From assembly GCF_020171285.1 (NCBI RefSeq), contig NZ_JAIUZI010000002.1, positions 310,001-374,000 on the forward strand: a DNA stretch of 64,000 nucleotides. The letters are read 5' to 3'. Each line of letters opens with the position of its first letter. Position 1 is the stretch's first letter. Position numbers and translations under genes: made by a program. This document shows, in pieces, positions 49,012 through 57,840 of this stretch. The stretch comes from Seohaeicola saemankumensis (lineage in GTDB: Bacteria > Pseudomonadota > Alphaproteobacteria > Rhodobacterales > Rhodobacteraceae). The notes beneath the pieces are model-generated. The model was not told the origin of the DNA and searched no databases. It saw nothing but the letters and a program-made list of their open reading frames with translations.

Positions 49012-49791
49012 TCAGTCCGGCGGGCGCTTTTGCGTCATCGGTACGACGCTGTGGCTGGTGCCGCCGGGTTCGGGGGGATCCTGAAGCTGGACCGAGAGTT
49101 CCGGCAACAGTTCGAACAGTTCCTCGCGGACGCGCTGCAACTGTGCCTTGGCCACCGATTCCTCCAGATCGACATCGCGGCACCATTGCCGCAGTTCCTG
49201 CACCACGATGCGGGCATCTTCGAGCCGCTCGTTGAAACGGTCGACCTCCTGCTGGCGCTGTTTGAGGAAGGTGCGGGCGCGGTCGACCTTTTCGTCAGAG
49301 TAGATCTTGGCCAGTTCGTGGCTGACGTGGCTCATCTCGGCGGCGACCTCGAGCAGTTCCGGTTCCAGATCGCCGAGGTCGGGGTGTTCGCGCAGGTAGG
49401 CGAGCCGTTCCTTGACCGCGTCGAATTCCGAGGCCAGCTGGAATGCGCCGCGCCGGTCGGCGGCGTGCGCCTCGTGGTAGGCGCGGGCGACATCGGTCAC
49501 GGAAATGCGGAAATCGCGGTGGCTGTGTTCCAGCGCGGCGATGCGGGCATGGGCGGGCAGGTAAAAGGCCAGCATCAGCGCCAGCACCATCAGCCCGATC
49601 TGAACCAGTTTGCCGCCGTTTTCGTAAGGCTGCCCGGCAAGGCCGATGGGCAGCTCCAGCCAGGGCCAGATCCCTGCAGCACTCAGGGCGGTCCAGAGCA
49701 CGGTTCCCAGGGCGCAGAGCAGGATGAGAAAGTAGGAAAGGCGCATGAAATACGCCTGAAAGACAGTGAGGACCGAACGCGTTTGCGGCAT
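49012..49791 (-). CDS. Membrane-anchored coiled-coil protein (often annotated 'DNA repair protein')
   Basis: 259 residues from ATG at 49791 with GGAAGG upstream. Two hydrophobic segments (about 18-40 and 62-80), then a long helical charged region (EHSHRDFRISVTDVARAYHEAH ... EVDRFNERLEDARIVVQELRQW) predicted to form a coiled coil. Rhodobacterial relatives beside radA are often labelled DNA repair proteins; no repair motif is visible, so that label rests on neighbourhood. Confidence 0.7.
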   Translation of the reverse strand: MPQTRSVLTVFQAYFMRLSYFLILLCALGTVLWTALSAAGIWPWLELPIGLAGQPYENGGKLVQIGLMVLALMLAFYLPAHARIAALEHSHRDFRISVTDVARAYHEAHAADRRGAFQLASEFDAVKERLAYLREHPDLGDLEPELLEVAAEMSHVSHELAKIYSDEKVDRARTFLKQRQQEVDRFNERLEDARIVVQELRQWCRDVDLEESVAKAQLQRVREELFELLPELSVQLQDPPEPGGTSHSVVPMTQKRPPD

Positions 49792-49831
49792 AATTCAACC
49801 TTCCGGGTCAAAAGCCACGGCCCCGAATGCG

Positions 49832-49925
49832 CGGTCAAAATCGACCGCCCCGGGGCCCCGGGAAACACTTACACAACACTGCTCAATGACATTGAGAGTA
49901 CACAATTACCTGTTTTCAGGCAATT
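49832..49925. other. Hairpin-rich spacer
   Basis: At least three inverted repeats in 95 bases: GCGGTC-N6-GACCGC (about 49832-49849), CTCAAT-GAC-ATTGAG (49882-49896) and AATTACCTG-TTTT-CAGGCAATT (49904-49925, one G-T pair). There is also a CCCCGGGGCCCC palindrome near 49850. It lies between a PqiA-like gene and the coiled-coil gene, both on the - strand. One of these may terminate the first gene. Confidence 0.35.
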
Positions 49926-49944
49926 AGCGCGTTGTCTTCACCAG

Positions 49945-50376
49945 TCAATCGCGCGTCCGGGTGAGGTGTCCGAGCCACAAAGAGGCCAAAATGCAGGCGG
50001 TGAAGAGATACAGACCCCAGGCGACCTCGACCGTGCCGATGCCGATGCCCTTGATCACGGTGATGTAGATGGCGATCAGGAAGATGTCGGCCATCGCCAG
50101 CTTGCCCAGTATCGCAAGCGCGGGCTCGGCTCGCCGGTCGAGCAGGCCGAATTGCACCAGCGCCAGCCCGATGGTCTTGAGATAGGGCGCAAAGAGCGCA
50201 AAGGCGGTGACGGTCAGGGCCAGAAAAACATCAGTGCGCCAGAGGCTCTGCAGCCCGGTGATCACGCTGATCTCGCTGAGGCCAAAGAGCGGCAGCAGCC
50301 CGGCCCGCAGCAGGGGCGCGAACCAGGCGACCGGGTAGAGAAGCAGCAAAGACAGGTTGGCGAGGCGCAGAAACAT
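49945..50376 (-). CDS. Paraquat-inducible protein A-like membrane protein (single PqiA domain)
   Basis: 143 residues, four hydrophobic helices. The first (LSLLLLYPVAWFAPLLR) and the loop with ISVITGLQSLW match the PqiA unit; E. coli PqiA has two such units and works with the MCE protein PqiB in lipid transport. Here it follows mlaF-mlaE on the same strand, with the double palindrome between, suggesting a link to envelope lipid transport. Confidence 0.7.
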   Translation of the reverse strand: MFLRLANLSLLLLYPVAWFAPLLRAGLLPLFGLSEISVITGLQSLWRTDVFLALTVTAFALFAPYLKTIGLALVQFGLLDRRAEPALAILGKLAMADIFLIAIYITVIKGIGIGTVEVAWGLYLFTACILASLWLGHLTRTRD

Positions 50377-50453
50377 CGGTTGATCCTTGGCAGTCTGCGG
50401 GGCGACCTAAGCGCCCCGGCGCGCCGGCACAAGCGCCCGTGCGGCCACCGGGA

Positions 50454-50501
50454 CAAATTTCTTTCAAAGAAATTTGCCAAGAAAATTTGAAATTTTCTTG
50501 G
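50454..50501. terminator. Double-palindrome element C
   Basis: Two adjacent perfect palindromes: arms CAAATTTCTTT (50454-50464) and AAAGAAATTTG (50466-50476), then CCAAGAAAATTT (50477-50488) and AAATTTTCTTGG (50490-50501), each around one central base. Located just after the mlaF stop on its strand. Same layout as elements at 35445-35490 and 56189-56234. Probably a terminator or transcript stabiliser. Confidence 0.65.
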
Positions 50502-50512
50502 TTCGCGTGTGG

Positions 50513-51259
50513 TTAGCGAACCGCCTCGATCGGGCCCTCGGCGCGGCCGTGGATGAACTGGTCGAGGTAGGGATCGCCGCTGTTGTCCAGCTGGGCCACC
50601 GGCCCGGTCCACTGGATCACCCCGTCGTGCAGCATGGCGACATTGTCGGCGATGGCGCGGACCGAGGACATGTCGTGGGTGATGGTCATGGCGGTGGCGC
50701 CCATTTCGACGACGATCTCGCGGATCAGCTCGTTGATGACGCCGGCCATGATCGGGTCGAGCCCGGTGGTGGGTTCGTCGAAAAAGATGATCTCGGGTTC
50801 GGCGGCGATGGCACGGGCGAGGCCGACGCGTTTCTGCATGCCGCCCGACAGTTCCGCCGGAAACAGATCGGCCACATCCGGGGTCAGGCCGACGCGGCGC
50901 AGTTTCTCGATGGCGATGGCGCGGGCCTCTTCGGCGGGGCGTTTCAGCGAGCCGCGCAGCAGGCGGAAGGCGACATTCTGCCAGACGGTGAGCGAGTCAA
51001 ACAGCGCGCCGCCCTGGAACAGCATCCCGAAGCGGGCCAGAAAGGCGTCGCGGTCGCCGCTGTCGGCGGGTTTGCCATCGACCAGGATCTCGCCGCTGTC
51101 GGGCGCGATCAGACCGAGCACGCATTTCAGCGCCACCGACTTGCCGGTGCCCGATCCGCCGATGATCACCATCGAGGTTCCTTTTGGGACCTCAAGCGTC
51201 AGGCCGCGCAAAACCTTCTTTGGGCCAAAGGCCTTGTGGACGTTCTTCATGTTGATCAT
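50513..51259 (-). CDS. mlaF: Phospholipid/intermembrane transport ABC ATPase MlaF
   Basis: 248 residues. Walker A GGSGTGKSVALKC, signature LSGGMQKRVGLARA, Walker B IIFFDEPTTGLDPIMAGVINELI. The TMCESTDSI-free, short Mla-type layout and pairing with a YrbE/MlaE permease identify it. Family role: phospholipid transport between the inner and outer membranes, maintaining outer-membrane asymmetry. Overlaps mlaE by 4 bases. No MlaD (MCE) gene is adjacent. Confidence 0.92.
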   Translation of the reverse strand: MINMKNVHKAFGPKKVLRGLTLEVPKGTSMVIIGGSGTGKSVALKCVLGLIAPDSGEILVDGKPADSGDRDAFLARFGMLFQGGALFDSLTVWQNVAFRLLRGSLKRPAEEARAIAIEKLRRVGLTPDVADLFPAELSGGMQKRVGLARAIAAEPEIIFFDEPTTGLDPIMAGVINELIREIVVEMGATAMTITHDMSSVRAIADNVAMLHDGVIQWTGPVAQLDNSGDPYLDQFIHGRAEGPIEAVR

Positions 51260-52038
51260 ATCGAGAAGAACACCCCCGTGAGAACGAAGTTGGCGGCTAG
51301 GATCAGCACCGCCGCCGCCTCGACGCTGGACTTGGTGGCGCGGCCGACGCCCTGGGCGCCACGGCCCGAATGCATGCCGTAATAGCAGCCCATCAGCGCC
51401 GCGATCACGCCGAACACCGCGCCCTTGGCGAGGCTCGACACCACGTCGCGCAGTTCGAGGAAATCAACGGTGTTCTGCAGATAGGCAGCGGCGTTGAAGC
51501 CGAGGTTCTGCACCGCGACCGCATAGCCGCCGGCGATGCCGATGATATCGCCGATGCCCACCAGCAGTGGCACGGTGATCAGCGCCGCCAGCACGCGCGG
51601 CGCGACGAGGTATTTCATGGGGTGGGTCGAGAGGGTTACCAGCGCGTCGATCTGCTCGGTGACCTTCATGGTGGCGATCTCGGCGGCGATGGAGGAGGTC
51701 ACGCGGGCGGCGATCATCAGCCCGACCAGCACCGGCCCCAGTTCGCGCACCATGCCGATGGCGACGATCTGCGGCACGACCGCCTCGGCATTGAAGCGGG
51801 CGCCGCCGGAGTAGATCTGCAGCGCCAGCGCGCCGCCGGTGAAAATCGCGGTCATGCCCACCACGGGCAGCGACAGCCAGCCTACGTTGAGCAGCGCGTT
51901 GAACAATTCGCGCGGGTAATAGGGCGGGCGCAGGATGTGGGCAAAGGCGCCAAAGGCAAAGATCGCGATCCGCCCGACAGCGGCGAGGGCAGAGAGCACC
52001 GCCCGCCCCAGCCGCGCCAGAAGCGCAAGCGGGTTCAT
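51256..52038 (-). CDS. mlaE: Phospholipid ABC transporter permease MlaE
   Basis: 260 residues, about five hydrophobic helices. The YrbE signature is clear: [61 protein letters not shown]. Pairs with mlaF; overlaps alr by 4 bases on the other side. The MCE protein that should complete the complex lies outside the window or elsewhere. Confidence 0.94.
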   Translation of the reverse strand: MNPLALLARLGRAVLSALAAVGRIAIFAFGAFAHILRPPYYPRELFNALLNVGWLSLPVVGMTAIFTGGALALQIYSGGARFNAEAVVPQIVAIGMVRELGPVLVGLMIAARVTSSIAAEIATMKVTEQIDALVTLSTHPMKYLVAPRVLAALITVPLLVGIGDIIGIAGGYAVAVQNLGFNAAAYLQNTVDFLELRDVVSSLAKGAVFGVIAALMGCYYGMHSGRGAQGVGRATKSSVEAAAVLILAANFVLTGVFFSI

Positions 52039-53069
52039 CCAAGATACTCCCGCGTATAGCGGGGCCCCAGCGAGGTCAGGATCTCGTAGCCGATGGTGCC
52101 GGCGGCCTCGGCCAGATCGTCGACGCCCTGGTGGGGGCCGAGAATGGACAGGCTTTCGGGCGTTTCGGCCAGATCGGTGATGTCGACGGTGATCAGATCC
52201 ATCGACACCCGTCCGACCACCGGGCAGCGGCGGTTGCCGTCAAACACCTGGGCGCGCGGCCCCATTGCCCGGATCAGCCCGTCGGCATAGCCCGCCGCAA
52301 CGGTGGCGATCCGGGATGGCCGCTGTGCCGACCAGGTGTTGCCATAGCCCACGGTTTCACCCACCGCGAGATCCCGCGTCTGGATGACGGGCATATCCAG
52401 CGCCACCACCGGTTGCGCCGCCTCGAAGGGCAGCCCGCCATAAAGCCCCACGCCGGGCCTTGTCAGGTCGAAATGATAGTCCGGCCCCAACAGGATGCCC
52501 CCGGTTGCGGCCAGCGATCTGGGGACATCAATATTGCCGGTCATCTCTTTGAAAACGCGCAGCTGTTGCGCGTTCATCGGGTGGTCGGGCTCGTCCGCGC
52601 AGGCGAGGTGCGACATGATCAGCGCGGGCATCTGGCGCAGGGCGATGCCACGCAGGGCCGCCCATTCGTCGGGTTCCATCCCGAGCCGGTTCATGCCGCT
52701 GTCCAGCTGGATGCCGAAGGAGCGGTGCGGCAGCGCCTCGACCTGACGCAGCATCTGGTCCACCGAATTCAGCATCGGGGTCAGGTCGTGGTCGCGGATC
52801 AGCGGCGCGTCGCCTTCCATGTGGCCGGAAAACACGCAGATCATCGGGCCGGGGCCGAGCGCCTGCCGGACCTCGGCGCCTTCCTGAGCGAGGGCCACGA
52901 AGAAGCGGCGCGCACCGGCCCGGGCCAGCGCCCTGGCGACGCGGCCGGCACTCAGCCCGTAGCCGTCGGCCTTGACGACCGCGGCGGTTTCGCATCCGGT
53001 CAGGGAATCCAGCGCCCGCCAGTTGGCGGCCAGCGCATCGAGGTCAATTTTCAGGGTCGCAGCTGTCAT
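52035..53069 (-). CDS. alr: Alanine racemase
   Basis: Interconverts L- and D-alanine for peptidoglycan, PLP-dependent. 344 residues. PLP lysine K33 in [13 protein letters not shown], barrel motif [13 protein letters not shown], and the C-terminal catalytic Tyr region [13 protein letters not shown] with [12 protein letters not shown]. Shorter than the ~360-residue norm but no key part is missing. Confidence 0.95.
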   Translation of the reverse strand: MTAATLKIDLDALAANWRALDSLTGCETAAVVKADGYGLSAGRVARALARAGARRFFVALAQEGAEVRQALGPGPMICVFSGHMEGDAPLIRDHDLTPMLNSVDQMLRQVEALPHRSFGIQLDSGMNRLGMEPDEWAALRGIALRQMPALIMSHLACADEPDHPMNAQQLRVFKEMTGNIDVPRSLAATGGILLGPDYHFDLTRPGVGLYGGLPFEAAQPVVALDMPVIQTRDLAVGETVGYGNTWSAQRPSRIATVAAGYADGLIRAMGPRAQVFDGNRRCPVVGRVSMDLITVDITDLAETPESLSILGPHQGVDDLAEAAGTIGYEILTSLGPRYTREYLG

Positions 53070-53223
53070 GTCCCGTTCATGACATGGCCGTGCCGGGCGT
53101 CAAGGGGGAAACCCGTTTCACGGGCCCAGTTGTTGGTGCAGGCCCGATGCGGTGGCCCGCGCGATGGCAGGTATCCCGCCGGGCGCGGTTGTCTCTGGGG
53201 AAAAATCCCAATGGCCGGCTTCG

Positions 53224-53652
53224 TTACACCGGTTGTGGCATCGAGTGCCACCAGATCCGCACCTCGCGGGCCAGTCCGTCGGGGGCGAACTCGGCCTGCA
53301 GCAGACCGTCGAGCACCATGCGCGGCAGCGGGTCGCCGGGGGCGCGGTCGGGCAGGCCGGTGCCGGTGGACCTGGCCCAGATCTGGAACAGCTCTTCGGA
53401 GGCGACCTGGTAATCGACGTGCCAGTGGCCAATGCCGCCGGTCTTGCTGGCGGCCAGCACCTTGTAGGTGAGCGTGATGTTCTGCTGCAGCTTGATCCGG
53501 TCCCAGTAGGCGGCGAGTTCGCGCGGCCCGGTCTGCACCTGAAAGGGGGTGTTGTGATAGCGTCCGTCGGGCTGGAACAGCGCCGCGAACCCTTCTGAAT
53601 CCTGGCCTTCCCACACCCGTTTGTAGGCGGCCATGAAATCGTGAATGCTCAT
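53224..53652 (-). CDS. NTF2-like/SnoaL-like protein
   Basis: 142 residues from ATG at 53652; the longer frame would have a basic, non-conserved N-terminus. FMAAYKRVWEGQDSEGFAALFQPDGRYHNTPFQVQTGPRELAAYWDRI is the NTF2-like signature for the SnoaL/aldol-condensing group. Ligand unknown. The 154-base stretch to the alr start contains no gene I can support. Confidence 0.8.
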   Translation of the reverse strand: MSIHDFMAAYKRVWEGQDSEGFAALFQPDGRYHNTPFQVQTGPRELAAYWDRIKLQQNITLTYKVLAASKTGGIGHWHVDYQVASEELFQIWARSTGTGLPDRAPGDPLPRMVLDGLLQAEFAPDGLAREVRIWWHSMPQPV

Positions 53653-53793
53653 CTTGCCCTGTCTCCCTCGCGATCCTAGTCGGGCGGCAGGGTTGCGGGG
53701 CGCGCGGGAATGGTCAACCCCGGATGACAGCCGGATGCGGTGTTGTCCCGTCATCCGGCCGACTGCTCGAAATCTCTGTGGCGGCGGCTGTGG

Positions 53794-55281
53794 TCAGTAG
53801 TCGTCGTGGTCGGCGGTCTGCCAGGATTTGGCGAGGTTGCCGAACCGGGTGAACTGTGCCTCGAAGCTGAGCTCGACCGTGCCGATGGGGCCGTGGCGCT
53901 GTTTGCCGATGATGACTTCGGCCTTGCCGTGCAGCCGCTCCATCTCTTCGATCCAGGTCGCCATGGCCTCGATGTTCTCTTCGCCCGGTTTTTCCCGTTC
54001 CTTGTAGTATTCGCCCCGGTAGACGAACATCACCACGTCGGCGTCCTGTTCGATGGAGCCGGATTCGCGCAGGTCCGAGAGCTGCGGGCGTTTGTCGTCG
54101 CGGCTTTCGACCTGGCGCGACAGCTGCGACAGGGCGATGACGGGGATGTTCAGCTCTTTGGCGATCGCCTTGAGCCCCATCGAGATCTCGCCGATTTCCT
54201 GCACCCGGTTGTCCGAGGTGCCGCGCACCAGCTGCAGGTAGTCGACGATCAGCAGGTCCAGCCCGTGTGTCCGTTTCAGCCGCCGCGCGCGCGCCGACAA
54301 TTGGGCGATGGGAATCGCGGCGGTGTCGTCGATGTAGAGCGGGCAGGATTCCAGCGTCTTGGCGGCCTCGACAAAGCGGCGGAACTCGGCCTCTGTCATG
54401 TCGCCCTGGCGGATCTTGTGGCTGGAGATCTCCGAGGCCTCGGCCAGGATCCGGCCGGCGAGCTGTTCGGCGCTCATCTCCAGCGAGTAGAAGCCGACGA
54501 CGCCGCCCTCGACCGCGCCCTGGGTGCCGTCGGGCAGGGTGCCGCGTTTGTAGGATTTGGCGACGTTGAAGGCGATATTGGTGGCCAGCGAGGTTTTCCC
54601 CATCGAGGGGCGTCCGGCGAGGATCAGCAGGTCGGATTTGTGCAGCCCGCCCAGCTTGGCGTCGAGGTCGTCCAGCTTGGTGGCGACCCCGGCCAGGCCG
54701 CCGTCGCGCTGATAGGCCGCGTTGGCAACATTAACCGCGTCCGTTACAGCGCTGAGAAAGCTTTGAAACCCGCCCTCGGTGTTGCCCTGTTCCGAGAGCT
54801 TGTAGAGCGCCTGTTCGGCCTCGACGATCTGTTCCTTGGGTTCGCTTTCGACGTTGACGCGCCCCGCCTTGTCGGAAATCGTCTTGCCCAACCCGATCAG
54901 CTCGCGCCGGATCGCCAGATCATAGATCATCTGCGCATAGTCGCGCACCGCAAAGGCGCTGATCGCGGCCCCGGCGAGGCGGGCGAGGTAGGCCGGGCCG
55001 CCGAGTTCTTTCAACCCTTCGTCGTCTTCCATGAACGACTTGAGCGTGACCGGGCTGGCCAGCGCGTTCTTAGCGATACGCGCGGCGGCGATGTCATAGA
55101 TACGGGCATGCACGGGATCGTAGAAATGCTGTGATCCGATGATGCTGGCAATGCGGTCGTAGACGTCGTTGTTGGTCAGGATGGCGCCCAGCAGCTGCTG
55201 TTCCGCCTCCACCGAATGCGGCAGCGCCTCGGCGGTCTGCGCATCGGCGCCGCTGCCATCGAATTTCGTAAGCTCGTTCAT
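53794..55281 (-). CDS. dnaB: Replicative DNA helicase
   Basis: Hexameric 5'-3' helicase of the replication fork, 495 residues from ATG at 55281 (MNELTKFDGSG). N-terminal domain LPHSVEAEQQLLGAIL; RecA-like motor with Walker A AGRPSMGKTSLATNIA, SLEMSAEQLAGRIL and LLIVDYLQLV; RQVESRDDKRPQLSDLRESGSIEQDADVVMFVYR. A promoter and DnaA-box-like sites lie upstream. Confidence 0.96.
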   Translation of the reverse strand: MNELTKFDGSGADAQTAEALPHSVEAEQQLLGAILTNNDVYDRIASIIGSQHFYDPVHARIYDIAAARIAKNALASPVTLKSFMEDDEGLKELGGPAYLARLAGAAISAFAVRDYAQMIYDLAIRRELIGLGKTISDKAGRVNVESEPKEQIVEAEQALYKLSEQGNTEGGFQSFLSAVTDAVNVANAAYQRDGGLAGVATKLDDLDAKLGGLHKSDLLILAGRPSMGKTSLATNIAFNVAKSYKRGTLPDGTQGAVEGGVVGFYSLEMSAEQLAGRILAEASEISSHKIRQGDMTEAEFRRFVEAAKTLESCPLYIDDTAAIPIAQLSARARRLKRTHGLDLLIVDYLQLVRGTSDNRVQEIGEISMGLKAIAKELNIPVIALSQLSRQVESRDDKRPQLSDLRESGSIEQDADVVMFVYRGEYYKEREKPGEENIEAMATWIEEMERLHGKAEVIIGKQRHGPIGTVELSFEAQFTRFGNLAKSWQTADHDDY

Positions 55282-55338
55282 TCCATCCCCACTGCGCCCC
55301 AGGCCCGGGTCATAGCCGAGGCCCTGCGGGCAGCGCAA

Positions 55339-55370
55339 ATTGTATGTTCTTGTGGATAGCCTGTGAATAT
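55339..55370 (-). promoter_or_regulatory. dnaB promoter overlapping two DnaA-box-like nonamers
   Basis: On the - strand: TTCACA (55367-55362), 17 bases, TACAAT (55344-55339), which is a good sigma70-type promoter about 58 bases upstream of the dnaB ATG. Two nonamers close to TTATNCACA overlap it in the same orientation, 11 bases apart: CTATCCACA (55359-55351) and ATATTCACA (55370-55362), each with one mismatch. Confidence 0.5.
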
Positions 55371-55375
55371 CCGCC

Positions 55376-55405
55376 GCCCGCCTCATCTTGCGATGAGAGG
55401 CGGGC
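55376..55405. other. GC-rich stem-loop upstream of the dnaB promoter
   Basis: GCCCGCCTC (55376-55384) is exactly complementary to GAGGCGGGC (55397-55405) across a 12-base loop that itself contains an inverted repeat (ATC-TTGC-GAT). No T-run on either side. Possibly regulatory or a weak terminator. Confidence 0.35.
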
Positions 55406-55451
55406 ATACGTCAACATCTGGTGTGTTTTCGGAAGCTTTGGCACTTCGAAA

Positions 55452-55471
55452 ACCAGAATTTTTTTACTGGT
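55452..55471 (-). terminator. Possible terminator after pyrE
   Basis: ACCAG-N10-CTGGT on the - strand followed by TTTTCG, 16 bases after the pyrE stop. The stem is only 5 bp, so it is a weak candidate. Confidence 0.3.
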
Positions 55472-55486
55472 CGGAATAATTGCGGT

Positions 55487-56167
55487 TCAGCTGCCCGCGC
55501 GCGCCTCCTGCCAGGCCCGCGGCGCGTTCAGAAATGATTCCACCTCTGTCAGCGTCGTCTCGGAAAATGCGCCCGAGGCCTTGGCTTCGGCCAGCACGTC
55601 CCACCAGGTGCAGAGGTGATGCAGCGCGACCCCTTGATCGCCCAGCCGTTTCTCGGTGTCGGGAAAAATGCCGTAGTAGAAAATCACCGCCGTATGCGCG
55701 CAGGTCGCGCCGGTGTCGCGGATGGCGTCGACAAAGCTGAGCTTGGAACCGCCATCGGTGGTCAGATCCTCGACCAGCAGCACCCGCTGGCCTTCGGTCA
55801 TCGCGCCCTCGATGCGGGCGTTGCGGCCGTAGCCCTTGGGCTTTTTGCGGACATAGGTCATCGGCAGAGCCATGCGTTCGGCCACCAGCGCGGCAAAGGG
55901 GATGCCCGCCGTTTCGCCTCCGGCGATGTTGTCAAAGGCCTCGAGTCCCGCGTTGCGCATCACGGTGACGGCCAGGAAATCCATCAGGGTCGAGCGGATG
56001 CGGGGGTAAGAGATCAGCTTGCGGCAATCGATGTAGGTCGGGCTGGGCAGGCCCGAGGCCAGAATGAACGGCTCGTCCGCGTTCAGGTGCACGGCCTCGA
56101 TTTCCAGCAGCATCCGGGCGGTGAGGCGGGCGATTTCTTCGGGCGAGGGGTAGGCGGAGGGGATCAT
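55487..56167 (-). CDS. pyrE: Orotate phosphoribosyltransferase
   Basis: Pyrimidine synthesis: orotate plus PRPP to OMP. 226 residues. Motifs [50 protein letters not shown] and the PRPP loop [15 protein letters not shown] double palindrome separates it from pyrC on the same strand. Confidence 0.95.
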   Translation of the reverse strand: MIPSAYPSPEEIARLTARMLLEIEAVHLNADEPFILASGLPSPTYIDCRKLISYPRIRSTLMDFLAVTVMRNAGLEAFDNIAGGETAGIPFAALVAERMALPMTYVRKKPKGYGRNARIEGAMTEGQRVLLVEDLTTDGGSKLSFVDAIRDTGATCAHTAVIFYYGIFPDTEKRLGDQGVALHHLCTWWDVLAEAKASGAFSETTLTEVESFLNAPRAWQEARAGS

Positions 56168-56188
56168 GTTACGTTCCTTCGGTGGGGC

Positions 56189-56234
56189 CGGAATTTTTCA
56201 AAAATTCCGTGCCGTTTTCTTTCAAAGAAAACGG
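56189..56234. terminator. Double-palindrome element B
   Basis: Perfect palindromes CGGAATTTTT-C-AAAAATTCCG (56189-56209) and CCGTTTTCTTT-C-AAAGAAAACGG (56212-56234). It lies directly after the pyrC stop, before pyrE, and is almost identical in sequence to element A at 35445-35490. Confidence 0.7.
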
Positions 56235-56235
56235 A

Positions 56236-57279
56236 TCAGGCGGTGACGTTCCAATAGACCGGGAAACCGGGGTCGAAGACGGTGACGGTGCCTTCGCCCA
56301 TGTCGATCTTGGCCGGGAATTTCGTGGCGGTTTCGGATTTGGTCAGGGTGATCGTGTCTATGTTCACCGGCAGCTTGTAGAAGCCCGGGCCGTTGCGGGA
56401 GGCGAACCCTTCGAGCTTGTCGAGCGCGTTTTCTTCTTCGAACACATGGGCCAGCAGGGCCATGGTGTTGGTGGCGGTGAAACAGCCGGCGCAGCCGCAA
56501 GGGTGTTCCTTGAGCGCGTCGGTGTGCGGGGCGCTGTCGGTGCCGAGAAAGAAGCGGTCGTCGCCCGAGGTGGCAGCGGCGCGCAGGGCCAGGCGGTGTT
56601 CCTCGCGTTTGGCGACCGGCAGGCAGTAATAATGCGGTTTGATCCCGCCCACCAGGATGTGGTTGCGGTTGATGATCAGGTGGTGCGTGGTGATCGTCGC
56701 GCCCAGATCAGTGTCGTTCGATTTGACGTAGTCCACCCCGTTGGCGGTGGTGATGTGTTCCATCACCACGCGCAGCCCCGGCGTGGCGCGGCGGACGGGG
56801 TCGAGCACGCGGTCGATGAACACCGCCTCGCGGTCGAAGATGTCGATGTCGGCATCCGTCACCTCGCCATGCACGCAGAGCGGCAGGCCGATGTCCGCCA
56901 TCCGTTCCAGCACCGGGCGGACCTTGTCGAAGTCGCGCACGCCGGAGGCCGAGTTGGTGGTGGCGCCGGCGGGGTAGAGTTTGACCGCCTTGACCAGCCC
57001 GGAAGCGGCGGCCTGGGCCACATCGTCGGGATCGGTGTCCTCGGTCAGGTAGAGCGTCATCAGAGGCTCGAACGTCATGCCGTCGGGCAGGGCGGCCATG
57101 ATCCTGTCGCGGTAGGCGGCGGCCTGGTCGCCGGTCACCACCGGAGGCACCAGATTCGGCATAATGATGGCGCGGGCAAAGTGGCGCGCGGTTTCCGGCA
57201 GGACGGCCTGCAGCATGGCGCCATCGCGCAGGTGCAGGTGCCAGTCGTCGGGGCGGCGGAGGGTCAGGGTCTGGGTCAT
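56236..57279 (-). CDS. pyrC: Dihydroorotase
   Basis: Third step of pyrimidine synthesis, zinc amidohydrolase of the class II (E. coli PyrC) type. 347 residues. HLHLRD at 14-19, [16 protein letters not shown] with the carboxylated Lys, [12 protein letters not shown] and GTDSAPHT. Paired with pyrE, the usual E. coli-type enzyme set. Confidence 0.95.
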   Translation of the reverse strand: MTQTLTLRRPDDWHLHLRDGAMLQAVLPETARHFARAIIMPNLVPPVVTGDQAAAYRDRIMAALPDGMTFEPLMTLYLTEDTDPDDVAQAAASGLVKAVKLYPAGATTNSASGVRDFDKVRPVLERMADIGLPLCVHGEVTDADIDIFDREAVFIDRVLDPVRRATPGLRVVMEHITTANGVDYVKSNDTDLGATITTHHLIINRNHILVGGIKPHYYCLPVAKREEHRLALRAAATSGDDRFFLGTDSAPHTDALKEHPCGCAGCFTATNTMALLAHVFEEENALDKLEGFASRNGPGFYKLPVNIDTITLTKSETATKFPAKIDMGEGTVTVFDPGFPVYWNVTA

Positions 57280-57387
57280 GACGCGGGGCTAGCACAGGTG
57301 GGGCGAACGGGCCAGAGCCCCGAGGCAATTTGCGCCGTTTCCATGCGTGCCGCAGCGCGGCAATCTGAAAGCCGGGAGAGAGGCGTC

Positions 57388-57840
57388 ATGCCGAAAGTAT
57401 TGAGATTCGAGCACGCGTATCCGGCCAGCGCGGACCGGCTGTTTCAGCTGGTCATCGACCTGGACACGCTGGATGCTGTGACCAAGCCCTGGGTGCAGTT
57501 TCACCACCTGCCGTCGGGGCCGGTGCACGAGGGGCAGGTGATCGACGTGGCGCTGTCGGTTCTGGGTATCTTTCCGGTGCGGCCCTACCGGATGCGGGTG
57601 GTGCTGTGCGACGCTGAGGCGCGGCGCATGCGGTCTGAGGAGGATGGCATGGGTATTCACCGTCTGACCCACGAGTTGCAGGTGAAACCCGGCCGGGACG
57701 GGGCGATTCTATATGATCGCGTGGAGATCGACGCGGGTTGGATCACGCCGCTGGTTGCGGCCTGGGCCTGGGTGATCTACCGCTGGCGGCATCACATCCG
57801 GTTGCGGCTGTTGCGGGAAAATCAGGAGGGGGGCGCCTGA
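57388..57840 (+). CDS. SRPBCC family (START/Bet v1-like) protein
   Basis: 150 residues from ATG at 57388 with GGGAGAGAGG upstream. LRFEHAYPASADRLFQLVIDLDTLDAVTKPW, GPVHEGQVIDVALSVLGIFPVRPYRMRVV and a C-terminal helix with VAAWAWVIYRWRHHIRLRLL fit the SRPBCC fold, which holds hydrophobic ligands. Ligand unknown. It is the sole + strand gene here; its 3' end overlaps the convergent gene by 19 bases. Confidence 0.78.
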   Translation: MPKVLRFEHAYPASADRLFQLVIDLDTLDAVTKPWVQFHHLPSGPVHEGQVIDVALSVLGIFPVRPYRMRVVLCDAEARRMRSEEDGMGIHRLTHELQVKPGRDGAILYDRVEIDAGWITPLVAAWAWVIYRWRHHIRLRLLRENQEGGA

